Positions 1 through 13,950 of a stretch of 64,000 nt of DNA are shown here, piece by piece; the first letter of the stretch is position 1, and every line of letters starts with the position of its first letter. The translations under genes were made by a program, and so were the position numbers. This DNA is from Epiperipatus broadwayi (Eukaryota; Onychophora; Udeonychophora; Euonychophora; Peripatidae), in assembly GCA_028023455.1 (NCBI GenBank), contig JAQFVV010000001.1:19771611-19835610 (forward strand). The letters run 5' to 3'. Below the pieces are notes generated by a model. That model was not told the DNA's origin, made no database searches, and was given only the letters and a program-made list of their open reading frames with translations.

Positions 1-32
1 TTTATCCAACAAAATTTTATAAATGAACGAAG

Positions 33-180
33 CCCCGATGATCAAGCCATCAAAAACATAAGCACTCTACAGGTTATGGTATTTAATTAATATAGACCCC
101 AATGATTGAGCCAACAACAACATAAGCAGTCTACAGGGTGTGAGATTTAATTAATCAAGGCCCCAAACATTTGGGTCACC
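33..180. repeat. degenerate ~64-bp tandem repeat
   Basis: Three starts about 64 bp apart read gccccgatgatc (33), gaccccaatgattg (95) and ggccccaaacatttg (159). The first two units also share a 'cataagcanctctacagg' stretch followed by a 'tttaattaat' tail. The third unit is truncated. No coding content is seen. It abuts the dispersed repeat that starts at 205, so both may belong to one element cut by the window edge. Confidence 0.6.
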
Positions 181-204
181 AAGCCCAAGAAAGAAAAAAA
201 ATCC

Positions 205-424
205 TGTACCGGTCAGAATTGTATGTTCATTTAACAAGGTTTAGATCCTAAACAAAAGTACCCTAAATCCACTCATGCCCGAGATACACAGGTCAGGAGC
301 AATCATGAATTCTGCCCTATTTGCTCTTCTCTAAAACTATAACATTATAAACAACACTTCTGATGATAGTAGATGAAATTTTATTCATTCTGGTCCCGGA
401 GACACAGCGGAGAAACACGAGTTC
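205..424 (+). repeat. dispersed repeat, copy 1 (second copy at 44082)
   Basis: Starts TGTACCGGTCA and aligns over about 220 bp, with scattered differences, to 44082-44305. Shared landmarks in the same order are the CCGGTCA start, 'caaaagtacc', 'agatacaY.tgtcagga', 'cctatttgc' and 'tctggtcc/ctgtccc'. The TG start and moderate GC would suit an LTR end or a MITE, but I cannot find the other terminus. No coding frame is seen. Confidence 0.6.
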
Positions 425-3065
425 TATAGAGTAACTAGTATAAATAAATAATACTAAATCTTGGCTCAATCAAATATCTTATGTGAAAGGAAAATTTATA
501 AATTTAAAATGAATTGCACACAGCTAGCATTGCAAAAGAAACATGAATTATAAAATAGTATCTATCCAGAATGAGCAAAGACAAAACAACTCCTAGATAA
601 ATGTTTATTTAAGATAATGTTAGAACTTCTAAATAATATTATCATTATTATAAAGATTAAATAGGATTCAATGAGTGAGATTCAGTAAGACACAAACACA
701 TGAGTAATTCAACATAGTTTAATGAATATAAATAATTTAAATTTACATCAGAAGCATAGCACAGATATAATGTAGTTAATATTTTGCATATAGGTAACTG
801 ATTTAGTATGCTAAAGAACTATAAATAATAATAAATTAATGTTAAATTCATCTCCAAAGAGAGGTTTACTCTTAATATGACAGTTAATAATTTATCATTT
901 ATGAGCATATAAATTCATCTCCAAAGAGAGGTTTACTCTTAATATGACAGTTAATAATTTATCGTTTATGAGCATATTTGGGCCTGTACAAATGAGGAAT
1001 AGGTTAGCTTAAATAAGCTTTACTGTGACAATCCTAAAATATTCGACTAATTATCCAATGAGTGGTTTACAAACATCACTGCGCCATGTCTTATAGATAA
1101 AATGAGAACTACATATAAAAGAACTCACAGTGCTAACTATAATGACAGTATTTGAAATGGAGATGCCTGTCTTTGGACTGGAAGACTTTATCACATATAT
1201 GATTCCGCTTGTATTTATCACAAGGCGATATTCGAATATATGAGTGGTAAGGATTCCATGGTATGCCTCCTGACATTTCACATGCAGAACCTTAATACTC
1301 TAATGTTTGTCCTGAAATCGGTTCTACCAAACCTCATTCCTAAATGAGTTACGTGAAGAAAATCCGGAGTTCGGATGAATAAATATGATAAAGCAAAATA
1401 TAAATTCTTTAAAATGCTATCATAAGTAAGCAACAAGAATATGGCTTAAGTCTTAAATGACTAATGAAATAATTTAAGCTTAAATAAAGCAAGAATATCA
1501 CTCAGCATTGTACGTATAACTTTAATAAATTTAGGATATCGAAAATAGAAGAGGGAGAAATATTATTTTTCCTATTTAATAAGACCAAGTATTTTAAGAC
1601 AACAATATATCATAAGCTAATGCTCAATGGCATAAAAGCTATAAATAATTATTTAAAATAGGTTAATAATTAAAATCATTTTAGAAAACATAGAATGCAT
1701 CTAAATAAATAGTGTCAACAACAAAAAGTTTATCTTATTCCATAATATGACATTTTAAACAATCTGCCATTAAGCACACATTTCAAAATATTTAACCTAG
1801 CAACCAGCGTTCAATAAAAAATTTTACGTTTAACTATTTAAATATTCTAAAAATATTGGAATGATGACTGAAATAATATAAGTTCGCTAGATTGAAACAT
1901 TAGCATACTAAAACTAATTTAATAAGATATATAGTTTAAATAAGTTTTGCCGCATGAAAATTATATAATTAGAGTGTGAAACTTAAAAATAGTGATAGAT
2001 TTTAAATATATATAATTCTGTGCTAGCATTTCAAAGAACAAGTTTAAAACTTAACTCTTATAATGCATGACTCGTCTAAAAACAAGAAGATTTGACATCA
2101 CCCTAAATCGGCTACTTTTTATCCCACGTATACATTTGATATGTCATTAGAAAGAAAATCATAAGTTCTGTAAGATGGTGCCCTCTTCACAGTTATTTTA
2201 CAAGTAAAAAATCAATAAAAATGACCATATATGTCAAACAAAACCAAAGCACCGCCTCCTCACCAACTTTTCTTGAATCTTATTGGCTGTCCCACTTCTG
2301 TCAGAAAGGGTAATGGCTGCCAAAAAGTAAAAAGTTACGTTCGTTTTGATTTTTATTACGAAAATGATAAACGAATGTTTACAACAATTTAAACAATATT
2401 TGAATTGAATTACAAATTATTATTGATAAAATAATACTAAAAATCAAATTATTTTAGAAAAATAGTTAAGATATTACCAAGAATTATTTATTTATTGCTA
2501 CATATTGATCGTAACGTAAAGTGAAAAAAAAAGGATTGCGTCAGCAATCTTTTTTGGTTGGTTGAATAGCGGTTACTTTTATTTCACCGCAATTGAATAT
2601 TTTTTTAATTATAAATCAAATTTTATTTTTGAAAAGATTTTCGTTTGCTTTAAGAATCTGAAAATTCAGTAATATACTTTTTACAAACGAAACTAACGTA
2701 TTTATATTATTAAAAGTGATCTATTTTAACAATAGATTTTGTTAAAGTTGTGAGTTGGCCAATTACAAGTTTTGATTTTTAACTCATTCGGCCAATTATA
2801 TAATCATCGTTCAAAAGGTTAAGAGAGAAAATCACAAATTTAATGATAATTAAGTTTATAGTCAATTACCAAATAAATAAAGATTACATTATGATTACAA
2901 TTAAGATTTAGGAAAGAAGTGAAGTGAGAAGAATTAAGAGTCCATTCTTCAGCAAAATGGATTACCTTTAGAAGTTATGGTGGCCACTTATAATAACGTA
3001 TATGAAATTTAGCAAGGCACAATATAATAAAATAATTGTAGGCATCTTCCAATATTCTTTTACAG
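425..3065. other. AT-rich non-coding DNA
   Basis: No supported gene. It contains the 67-bp tandem duplication at 844-977. A less AT-rich patch at about 2100-2340 includes an inverted CCAAT box (attggctgtcccac, near 2280) and could be promoter-like, but nothing ties it to a transcript. The short frame on the minus strand at 1051-1281 has no recognisable family. Confidence 0.5.
844..977 (+). repeat. 67-bp perfect-length tandem duplication
   Basis: Two adjacent 67-bp copies (844-910 and 911-977) differ at one base only (atcatttatg against atcgtttatg). The near-identity implies a recent duplication. No coding content. Confidence 0.95.
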
Positions 3066-3156
3066 TTAAACATAACAGTTCTCAAGCAGCGATGGCATGG
3101 CAGGGAGGCAGAACAAAAGCAATCTAAGGTTAGGGAGGAAAATTCTTTTTACTCAC

Positions 3157-3298
3157 AGTTCATTTTGCTTCCACTCTCCAAACGAATACCAGAGAAGAGT
3201 GATTTGAACTCCTTTTGCACATTCCTAGAACTTCTGTTCCTCCTATACTTGAAATTTGGCAATATTGGAAGATGTAAACAATACGTTCCAGAAAGCAT
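3157..3298 (-). CDS. candidate first coding exon, unknown protein
   Basis: On the minus strand an ATG at 3298 opens 47 codons that run without a stop to a strong 5' splice site, AACT|gtgagt (gt at 3156-3155). The stretch is clearly richer in G+C than its surroundings and its second half is basic and serine-rich (…RRNRSSRNVQKEF…, …GIRLESGSKMN). I do not recognise the protein. An alternative is an internal exon starting after a tatag acceptor near 3244. The 3' partner exon, which would lie at lower coordinates, was not found. A chance frame remains possible because it is short. The call rests on donor quality and composition only. Confidence 0.35.
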
Positions 3299-3713
3299 TA
3301 TTTAAACATATTTTTAAAATTGCAAATAACTTTAAAATATGATTTTTGGTTTGACTTGAAATGAGAATGACATTTTTAAATTGTAATAATACTTTTTTAG
3401 AATTTTCTGGCATTGCTTTAGCTTTATATTAATCATATTCATTTTTATATCTATAATACATATACGCACATACACAATTATCTAAGTGAAGGGAATTTAC
3501 AAGCTTGGAAATAAAATATACTTAAGCTAAAATAATAATTCAATTGGTTATACATAACCATTTTAAATAAACAGGGTGGAAGTGATATGTGTATATGTGT
3601 GTGTAACATTCCTAGATGACCAAATAAACTTATAAACTGGTTCAAACCCAACTTTAAAAGTATGTAATTTCATCAGGCAGTGAAGTTAAATATGTACCAC
3701 AGATTTACCACTT

Positions 3714-3758
<45 letters not shown>

Positions 3759-4258
3759 ATCGAAGTACATTGATATTTAATTGATTTTATGAGTCCCATG
3801 TTTTAAAAATATAAAGATTTAAAAATTAAGAGAATAAAATGTAAAACTAAAAAGCAGGGGGGAAGAGGGAATTTGTATTAAATAAAATAAACTGTAAATG
3901 CTGTTTAAAATAATAAGATTTTTTTTTGTTTAAAAGAAGAAAAAGTCTTGTAATAAATAAATGATTTAATATTCTTTAAATGAATTTTTAATAATTAATA
4001 AAGAAATTTTGTTTCATCTTATAATAAAATAAATAAATATATATGTGTGTGTATGTAATTTTTAATAAAAAGTAGACGCAGAAGCTGATTTTATTTCACG
4101 AGATGAATGCTGCTGTTAGTAAAGTTTTCCATTATTTAAAACAATATAAATAGCTCATCATTTTATCATTCTTGGTCTGACTTTCTCATTTTAATAAAAT
4201 TTTCTTGAAGTAATATTTCCAAAAAAGTGTTGCATTGTTAAACCCAATGTATTTGCAG
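3299..4258. other. AT-rich spacer with (TA)n
   Basis: Low-complexity, A+T-rich DNA with a (TA)n tract at 3716-3755 and short gt-rich patches near 3590 and 4040. It separates two exon-like stretches on opposite strands. No gene seen. Confidence 0.5.
3716..3755. repeat. (TA)n microsatellite
   Basis: About 20 uninterrupted TA units. Confidence 0.95.
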
Positions 4259-4416
4259 TTGACCGAAAGCCGCTCTCTATGCATCTAAGATCTGTGATTA
4301 GTTCGGAAAGTAATCATGTTGAAATAGACAAAACGGACAGTGCGAGAATGCCAAACCAGCCACGAAAATCATACCAAGTCACAGGATCTATGGAAGAATC
4401 ATTTTACCAGTCATCG
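4259..4416 (+). CDS. candidate internal coding exon, unknown protein
   Basis: 158 bp bounded by a 3' splice site (aatgtatttgcag|TTGACC) and a consensus 5' splice site (TCATCG|gtgagt). With the first two bases completing a split codon, 52 codons are open (DRKPLSMHLRSVISSE… ending …SMEESFYQSS), so the upstream intron would be phase 1 and the downstream one phase 0. The other plus frames and the minus strand contain stops. The stretch is markedly richer in G+C than the flanks, as expected of an exon in long AT-rich introns. The sequence is polar and serine-rich, like a cytoplasmic or linker region. I do not recognise a family and found no adjoining exon with matching phase. Confidence 0.55.
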
Positions 4417-5593
4417 GTGAGTTAAGAAATAATTCCATTATGCTGTTTCTGTCGTATTTTAAAACCTAGGTAATTATTTGACTTTGATATCTAAACAATC
4501 CCGATTTCTATTAAAAATAAAGATAGACTTTATTAAAAGAACTTTGAACTTTTTGAATTAAACTTAAAAAAGAATAAACTTTAAACTTCAAAAGATAATA
4601 TTTGCCATAATAAAATAAGTAAAAGCAGCTTCTATTAAATATTATTTTTGAAACAATGGCATACACATATGTGTGATTTGATTTTTTTAAACTTAAAAGA
4701 AAAAGATAAAATAAAATATGATGTAACATGTATAATTTATTTGCTAAAGTAATATATTAAAATGCTTATTTTAATCTTTAAATAAGAAGTGTGTGTGTCT
4801 CATTATAAGATAAAACGATTAATTTATTTTAAATAAAAAACAAACTTAAATTATTTTTCTTAAAATAATTATGTTCATTTTGATATATGCGGTTAAGTAT
4901 AAATATTTATTTTCTTAATAAGAGTAGGAGGAAAAAATCTAATCATTAATAATAGTATTTCAGAAAAGATTCACTAAGTTAAATCTATAAATATTTAGCA
5001 CTCAGTATAATGCTCTTATTATTAGTTTTAAAGGATTGAAGTAGTAGTTTGAATAGTTCAGGGAAAATTATTTTAGTTTTTTAAAAAAAATAGTAGTAGC
5101 TTAGAAGAGGCAGCATTTAAGATATACCTTTTGTTTTGTTTATTTAGTGGGTGGTTGGAAGCAGTTGAGCTCCAGGGATTTTCAGGTACTGAATTATGCT
5201 GATCAGATAGACATGCTAATTCTAATGTAATTAGCTGGCGCCTAAGGGATTTTTCTTTCTTCTTTAAAAAATAAAAATAAGTGTTTATTTGATTGGTGTA
5301 TATTTGGTAGTCAAGTGTTGAATATTATTGATAGTTTGCTAGTGATAATAGTTGATACTTTACCTGAAAACCAACCAATTTCTGAAAGGGAAATTTAGGA
5401 GGACAAAATATAGTAAAATATTATTTAATATTTTATTTGTCGATGGTAAGTGTTTGTTGTTTCCCATAAGTTTAAGTAGTAAATTTTAAATTGTAATTTT
5501 TATATCGTTAAGAGATTTTAAGGTAGTAAATGTCAAATAAATAGAAGTAGTAGTTAGTATTTGTTTTCATTGGTTGTTCGAAGGAGGTTGGTT

Positions 5594-5595
<2 letters not shown>

Positions 5596-5625
<30 letters not shown>
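5596..5625. repeat. (TA)n microsatellite
   Basis: About 15 TA units, flanked by ttcaa and ttgtg. Confidence 0.95.
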
Positions 5626-5628
<3 letters not shown>

Positions 5629-6565
5629 GCCCTTTTGTATGGGTCTCCATAAATTGTTATATCAATTTGTTAAAAAATTTAAATTTAAGATATATTATAG
5701 CTATATGATGTTGATTTTATTTCTAATAATCTTTCAAAAGTTTAATCAAAGTAAACTATGAATATTTGATATGTGAAATTGTGCTAATATTTGGGAGAGA
5801 CGTTTCAGTAAAAAAATGATAATATTATATGGTTGGGAAAACTGGCCATGATTGATACTGCATTAATAAGTTTTGTAAATAAATGTTTAAAGCTAAAAGT
5901 TTTAAAAAAGATAAGTTAAAATTAAATGCATATATATTTATTGTTGATAAAGATTAATATTTAGTAAGTGAATGTAGGTATTTTGTTATTGATAATATAT
6001 AATAGAAGATTAATATTTGATTTTATAATATCGAATTATTATTTTAAAGTTGTTATAGTATATTATTTGTTTTAAAAAATATTTATTTTATAAAATCGAA
6101 TTGTTAGTTTATTTTTAGATATTACAAGCGTTTATATCTGTGTTGTAAGTCAGGTGACAGATAGACATATGCACACATATGCTTGTAAGTTTTTTTAGTA
6201 AAGTTACAAAACTGTTTTAAAATTCTAGTATAAAATTTATAAATATTATATTGGCTATCACGAGATAAAAATAAAAAATAATTAGTGTGAAATATTAAAA
6301 CTGATTTTTAAAATACTGTTTAAAAAATATAATGAATAAAAATAGACTTAGTTTGTTTAGAAAAATAGTCTTATAAAAGTTAAAAGTGAAATAAAGTAAA
6401 ACATATATTTTAAAAAAATGCTTAATGGATTTAAATAAATGATAAAATTAATTTAAGAATTAAATAATGTAATAAATAATAAATATTAAATAAGTCATTA
6501 TTTATTTTTAATTTCGTATTGTTGGTAAGATATGTAAATAGGCTAGCAAGGTGATTGTTTAATTT

Positions 6566-6624
6566 ACCAATCAAGTGGGTAATTTATTCCGGTATAAAAA
6601 CGGAGGTTCAATTGTTCAGGAGGG
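6566..6624 (+). promoter_or_regulatory. promoter-like cluster (CCAAT + TATA)
   Basis: An accaatca box at about 6565 precedes GGTATAAAAACGG (TATA at 6593), with an initiator-like ttcaggag about 25-30 bp further on. The patch has higher GC than its surroundings. It could be the U3 region of a decayed LTR, but no LTR ends or coding region were found, so this is tentative. Confidence 0.25.
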
Positions 6625-9600
6625 TGATTGTAATTTCTTTTAAGTGAAGTGAGCTATTAAATATAGCTAAGTAAAAAATTATAGACGCTCTCGTAATAGT
6701 TTTTTAATTTATAAGAGAGTAGTTTTAAATAATTTTATAAAAGTTTATCGTTTAATATGCAGTGCTAATTTATTTATAGTTCCCTATTGATCGTCTCTAT
6801 CAAGGCTCAATTTTACTATCAAATAATCATGAAAATATCGTATAATGATAAAATGTGTTGGAAACCTTATATTAAAAATATAGTGAACGCTGGATTAACT
6901 AAGAGAATTACTAGTTGGATAAAAATAATATATTGGACATTATATGAATTTAAAAGTTGATTATAATTAATTTTTATAAAGAAATATTTTAAAGAAAGAT
7001 AAATACTTCTTTATGAAGAAAGTATTTTTAAATTATATATTTTAATATATCTTTTGGTAAAGATATGGAAGTTAATAATAATTGCAGAAATACTTACCTT
7101 ATTAAGTCTTTGTTATTTAAAAGACTAGAGGTTGATAGATTTTTTTAAAAAAAACTGATAATTCGGAGATTTAATTGATAAATAAATACCTATAAAAAAC
7201 GTTATAATATTTAAATTCTATATGCTGGTTATATAGAAAATTTAAAAAAAAAAATGTTTTGCTGAATATTTAAAGAAATGCGCACAGAAGTATACGAGGA
7301 TATCCAAGTCAATTTTTATAAAAAACTTAAATTAAACATTTAACTATTGATTAATCCTAGGAAGATAATAACTTTTAAATAAATCTGGATCCTATAAACT
7401 GTTTTAATTATTATTATTTTGTTTCTTTATGGTGGAACTTATTTTATCTTATTTTTAAAAAAAAAAAAAACGTTTTCCATTTATTTCATAAAAACTGTTT
7501 AAACACGTGATGTACCGGAAAAGGATGTGATGTTGGTAAAATGTTGTGCCTAGGAAAAAAAGAACAATTGTGGGTGGAAAGAAGACACCGTTGGATTTTA
7601 TGTAACATATTTTGTTTTCTTAACTAACATAGATATTTAATTATTTATTGATCTATTAGAGATAAGAGAGGTACATTTTAAAAGTGACTACATAATAATA
7701 TAACACTTAATTTTATAAAGTTTATTTTTATATAATTTTACAACACGTAATATTTTAAGAATAATTGTTGAGTATAAATGTGATATTATTTTGTAAAACT
7801 ATAATCCTGGAGGACATCGTTTGGCTGATTATAAATTGGAGTATCATTTGTGGTAATAATTATATAATATTAATAATTTAATGTATTTTGCTTTGTTTTT
7901 CTTTAGATAAACCAAATATTATTTGATTGTTGAGTGAATGTATAAATATTTAAAGAACATACATGCATAATAGCATCAATAATAGTTTTATTTTAATATG
8001 CATACTTTATTCTATAATATAAATTTATTACAACGTAATAAGAGTTATCCAGGAATAATTATATGATTCTTTCGTGAATAAACTTTAATGTTTCTGTTAC
8101 AATATTAGGAATTTGATTTATTATATTAGTATGAGTCATTTATATTTATTTCCAAGTTAGTAAAAATTAAAAAAATATATCTATATTTTATTTTTTTTAT
8201 TAGACAAGTTAAATTAATTTTATATAGAAATTTATATTTGTTTGAAGGGTTTATTATATATAGATGATGAGATATGAGAGAGTTTGGATAGCCATTTTTT
8301 TTAAAAATTGGTAAGCTGATACTGAAGTTAAATAAGATTAGAATGATATTTGAAGATAGGGTTTTATTAAGAGGGAATAGGAATAACAAGTAGAGAAGAA
8401 TAATAGTTTAAATGGAAAAGAATCATAGAATTTTATTTTAATATAATAACTTTATAAATTGGTAATTTATAAATAAAAATTTTGTTTTTCACAAAATTGT
8501 TGAATAATTTTAAAATATTATTTTAAGAAAAGAACACATATGTATTGCATATTTTGGTAAGACATATATTATGAAATTACATTAGAGTGAAGTAAATAAT
8601 TATGTAATCAATAAAAGTCACATAATGTTACAAAGTTATATCAATCTATACATTAGTTGATCTTTAGCTAATGTTAATAATAAATGTAATACATAATAGT
8701 TACATTATAAGAGAAATAGCTATAATACTTAAATGGAGTAGCATTTTTTTTTTTTTAATTGTTAAAGTTTGTTTATTTTATACATGCTACATAAGTGATA
8801 TTTTACATAAAAGCCTTCTATTGTACTAAGTGATTATAAATGATATGTAATAAAATATAAGTTCATAAACTCAATTAAATGTTACTGATAAAACATTTTA
8901 AGAAATGTATGGATTATTTATTTTGGATTATAGAAATAACAACAATGTAAGAATCTTGTATTATTATTATTTTCTTATTTTTATTTTCTTGATTTTCCAC
9001 TTATAATGTAAATAATGTATATAAGTTGTTTATTAAAGTTGATGTAAATAAATTTGTTTAAGTTGTTTGAAAAGTGTGTCGAATTCATTATTTTGCACCA
9101 CAGCATTTGACAACAGATAATTTGAATAAAACATAATATTTGCACAATATGAATTAAATTATTATTATTTTTAAAAAAAAAGAAATACGGTATTTTCTTA
9201 ATATAATTTATAGAAATTCATTGACATTAACATATTATATTATAATGGTTACAAAGTAATTATAATGAACCATATAAGAGTATAATATTATTTATTGCCA
9301 CATATTATTAAATTATAAGATTTTATTATGTTCTTAATTAAGATACTATATGAAGATGAAAGACATGTAGATGATTTACTTTTTTCTTAATGATTAGTAG
9401 TATAATAAAATAGATAAGGTTAACTTATACACTGGAGATTGTTATTATTAGATATTTATTATGATTATAAGTTAGGTGTAGTTAGGTTTGATATTAAATC
9501 CCTTATCATGCCTATCTGCAAAAAGTATTATTACTTTAAGATAATTAAAAGAACCTGAGATTATTTAGTTATATTTCTTTGATAAAAGATTGAGATTTAT

Positions 9601-9962
9601 TTATTATTATTATTGAAGTTAGTTAATTTTTATAAAAGACATAGGAGTGCTATAGATGTATCAGTGAGATAATAAAGAGGTAATAGTATTCTTATGCCAT
9701 TGAGATAATATCTTAGAAGATATGGCCTCAATGTAAATTCAATTACCACTTGTAACTTCACTTCATAGTCTCATGATTTAATAAATACTTATTTAATTAG
9801 TGCATGATATTGAACCATATTAATTTTCTGTTAGTTGTACTAAATTTGATAGGATATAGTATTATAAAAATATATTAATAATAGTTATACATATTTTAGC
9901 CGAGCAATTTAATTGAGCTAGTCATATTTTAAGTTATATTATATATTTCTGGAAGTGAGGGT

Positions 9963-9965
<3 letters not shown>

Positions 9966-10044
<79 letters not shown>
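9966..10044. repeat. (TA)n microsatellite, ~39 units
   Basis: 79 bp of uninterrupted TA, one of the two longest tracts in the window. Confidence 0.97.
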
Positions 10045-10046
<2 letters not shown>

Positions 10047-13000
10047 AATTATGACTTCTTTGTTGATACATAGACATCATGATTGTAGACAGTAATTTAA
10101 TCAATGTGGTGATGAATTGAAGACAAGTCAGTATCTAAGCAACCAAGTGTTGGAAAGTGAGAATAGAATTTTACTACATGATTTTATTACATATTCTTGT
10201 TACATAATATCAACACCCAATAATTTGCACAACAATAGGCATCTACAATGATAGCAAAGGAAGTTGAAAATGTTAGTTTGCTAAACAACAGAAATGTGAT
10301 CGAGTATAAAATCTAACTCAAGTCATTTTCATTCTCTTTCACATTTTATCAAGTGTTATAACAATGGCAAACAGCAAAATGCTTAATATCAAACATCAAT
10401 AAAATGGACAACGTGTTCGAAGGTATTACCTATCCTGCATAGGATTTTGAAGCACTGAAAATTGAAACAGATTGTTATCAACATTTGATGGTAAAAATCA
10501 ATAAACTTTAACAGCATAATCAAAGGATTATATTAATTCTGTAGTGACAATTGAAGACAGAAAACTGCACAATAAAAAAAGGGAATGTTATATAACCAGC
10601 ACATACTGATAAGTGAGGAAATAAACCTTTCCTTTATGTAAATTCACTCAATACCAATCATAAACTGAAGAAAATTTAAATCTTTTTTTAATTAAAAAAA
10701 AATATGTATTGGCTAGACAGACATGCTATAGGACTGGGGTACCATCTTAATTGCCGGAGAGTGTGATGCTATAGCTCACTTGTATGAATAATGCCTAGAA
10801 AAATACCTAATCTGAAGTGTCTGAATGGATCCCAAAAAGAAGAGTGACATCTGAAATTGAAATGATCTTGACCATGTGTCACTGGATAATCTGGAGAATG
10901 ATGAAGGAGTCATCTGAATGGACTGCATCCATGGGGAAACAAAGGAAAAAAAATGAAGAGATAAGAGTGAAATTTATAAACACTGGAGTAAATCTTATAT
11001 TAAAAATGAATGAAATAATTGTGGGAAACTAAATTTCTAATATTTAAAACTATTTTTCTAATAAATTATTAAATGATAGAAGAACTTTGTAAAAGAACAT
11101 TAGCTTTACTAAATATTAAATCTAATTCTTGAGAATAATTATTAGATGAGAGAAATTTTACATTATTACAACATTCAGAAAGGATATTCTTTTTGCACAG
11201 CATAAGTGGGATGCAGTTTAATTAAAATATAAAAAAAATCATGATTGAAAGATTTATAATGTCCATGGTTATGAGGTGGTTAACATAATATATAATTGTA
11301 AAGATGGTATATAGAAAATGTCAAATTTAAATTTAAAAAATGATAATTAGCTTCTAAATCACAAATTTTATTCCTGAAAAAAAAAATTGGTAAATTATAA
11401 TGAAAATAGAATAAAAACAATTTTGAACTTACCCTAATAAAATAATTACCCATGATATTCCTGACTATATTTGACACTTTTAAAATATGCATTAACAAAC
11501 ATATCAAAAAATATTATGGTGAAGATTGAAATCATTCCTATAGATGATGATCTTAAAATGATACTCTATATAAATAAAATATAGCAAAGAAAATGGTAGA
11601 TATATTGATTAATTCATAATTGAAATAATATGAAATTGGACGAAACCAAAAATAATGAAAATTGATTGTAGAAAAAAAAAGTAAGGTTCATTGGATATAT
11701 CTTAAGTAGTTAAGGAATAAGTATATGTTTTTATTCATGATCCTATGCTGATATAAAATTCAGATTGTTTGAATATTGAGATTAAAATATGTGTTAATAA
11801 AATGTATTGCAAGATATTGCATTGTAAAATAACAAAATTCCATAATATATGTCAAATTTTAATCCTTTACTAATTGACTTTTTGGATCGGTAAAACAAAA
11901 CATTGATATCGTTAAATAGGCATATTAAAAAATTAATTTAATGCTAATTAATCATATTAATATTAAGGAATAAAAATGCATATTTAATTTTATCTAAAAA
12001 ATTATATGAATGTATATAGAAAGAAATTATATAGAGAGAGAAAAAAGGCTAAAATAGAAATGCGTTTATAAAAAAAAGCCTATATATATATAATTTTGCA
12101 TTACATAAACAGATAAACGTTTAATTGTAACAAACGTTCAAATACAATTTACATTAAGCTAAAAAACAACCGAAATTGATAAATTTCTTTTACATAACAT
12201 AGCACTTGTTTTTTGTTTCTTCCCCAAAATATATATATAAAAATTGGACTTTGATTTTATTGGTCTTAGATACATTCTTTTTTTAAAAAAAATAGAAGTT
12301 ATAACGTATTATTCACATGCCAGTATAAAATATACATGTCTAATATATATAAGTAATCAAATATAATGAAACAGGCAAAACATACATATGAACTAAAATT
12401 TTAATTTTCTTATTGAAAGAACTTTCATTAATTTCCTCTGTACATATCTCATAATGTCGATGATCTTAAATAAGTTACCTTATCAATCACACGACTTGAT
12501 TATAGTCATATTTTAAAAACTCGGCTTGATATAAATTTAAGAGTCATTTAATGATTTCCTTAGTGAGTGAATTTCATTTTATAAATAATTTTAAAAGGCC
12601 ATATGATGGCTTACTTTTAAGAACTTGATTCAAGGTCATAAATAATATTGCAAATACAGTAATATTAATCTTTTTATTTTAATTTTTTTTATAATAAAAC
12701 ATCTTTTGTAAAGAAGAGGGTACCAAATGTTTTGATTAAATCTATTTTTACTGTTTATTAATAATTTCCTTGTCTTTGTTAAAGTTTAATGTTACTTGAT
12801 GAATTGTATATGAAATAATTTTAAAAAATTATCTCATAAATATACAACACACCATCTTACTTGTTATAATTATAACCTGATAAATCTCGGTTTATTTATT
12901 CCATGAATTGTAGATAGTTTATAAAATTTAATACATGTCAAATATAGTATATTGCTTATAAATATGCTGTCAATGATTTGACGTAAGGAGACAAAAAAAA

Positions 13001-13950
13001 TTAAATAGTCAACTAGTTGGAAGCTAGAACTATCGTGTTACTATGCTTACTGTAAAATCGTTAATAGGCATTTAAATACTAGGGAAAAATATTAAGCTTA
13101 AACAAATAGATATTATAACAACTAAAACTAAATAAATTATTGAAATCAAGTGTGAAAAGTAGACATTATTTATTACAACGTTGAAATGTTTTCAGAAAAA
13201 ATAGACTTAGTTATCTGGACAGTAATGCATTACTAATAAATTTTAATCCATAGCAATTTATCTCATTATAAAGGCAACTTAATAGGGATCAAATAATTGT
13301 TGGATTTATTCCTAACTATTAAATAAATAAATATGGCAAAGCTAGTTTGAGTTACAGTTGCAATTTGTATTTCTATAACAATAGGTGTTACAATAAATAA
13401 CCACTATGTTTGAACACTTCACTCTAATCCCTGGTTGTAAACTATTGCTTATTACAAAAAACTTATTTTATTATTTCCTTTTTTTTGGGGGGGGGGGGTG
13501 TTGCATCATAAATTTTAAAGACATGATATTTGAAGCTATATTATAAAATAATGGAATGTCTTACATCTCTAAAATTGTACTTATTTTTTTATTTATCTAT
13601 ATTTTTAAGTGATATTTAATTATTTTTCAATTATAGATAAACATATCTATTAATATTTTTTTTACATTTTATACATTTTAGATTATTAATTATTAATATA
13701 TATATATAATTTTTAGAAAAAATAAATCTTCATATGTGCATCCTACAGTAATAGTAATATTTCTGATAAATCTTTCATATGTGCATACTATAAACACTTT
13801 TCACAAATCAAAGCTTCTAAAAGTCATTTTAATAAACTTGCAAATAATGTGCTCTTATGTTAATCTATTCATTATTCATCTGATTTGTAGATTAATACAA
13901 AAGATCATTATTTCCAAGTCTATTAAAATAGGATACTTTAGTATTAGAAC
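10045..13950. other. AT-rich non-coding DNA
   Basis: No supported gene. About 10.05-11.0 kb is somewhat richer in G+C, and the frame at 10817-11032 has no family signature. An unbroken G run of 12 preceded by a T run lies at 13487-13498. The rest is low-complexity. Confidence 0.5.

Larger units (their letters stand above)
4417..9965. other. AT-rich non-coding DNA
   Basis: No supported gene over 5.5 kb. It holds a (TA)n tract at 5596-5625, homopolymer A/T runs and one promoter-like cluster near 6566-6624. The short frames here are low-complexity (Ile/Lys/Phe/Tyr) translations of AT-rich DNA. If the exon at 4259-4416 is real, this would be intron. Confidence 0.5.

Noticed and set aside
2528-2554. 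Hairpin ggattgc-gtca-gcaatct followed by a T run, like a bacterial terminator.
   Set aside because: The window is eukaryotic and no gene ends there. Such A/T-flanked hairpins arise by chance in AT-rich DNA.
3066-3128. 63-bp open stretch between ttcttttacag and AAG|gttagg (plus strand).
   Set aside because: The donor is weak, the phase does not fit the candidate exon at 4259, and it is too short to judge.
5148-5185. 38-bp exon-like piece after a good polypyrimidine acceptor (tttgtttatttag).
   Set aside because: The phase does not match the exon ending at 4416 and the length is too small for evidence.
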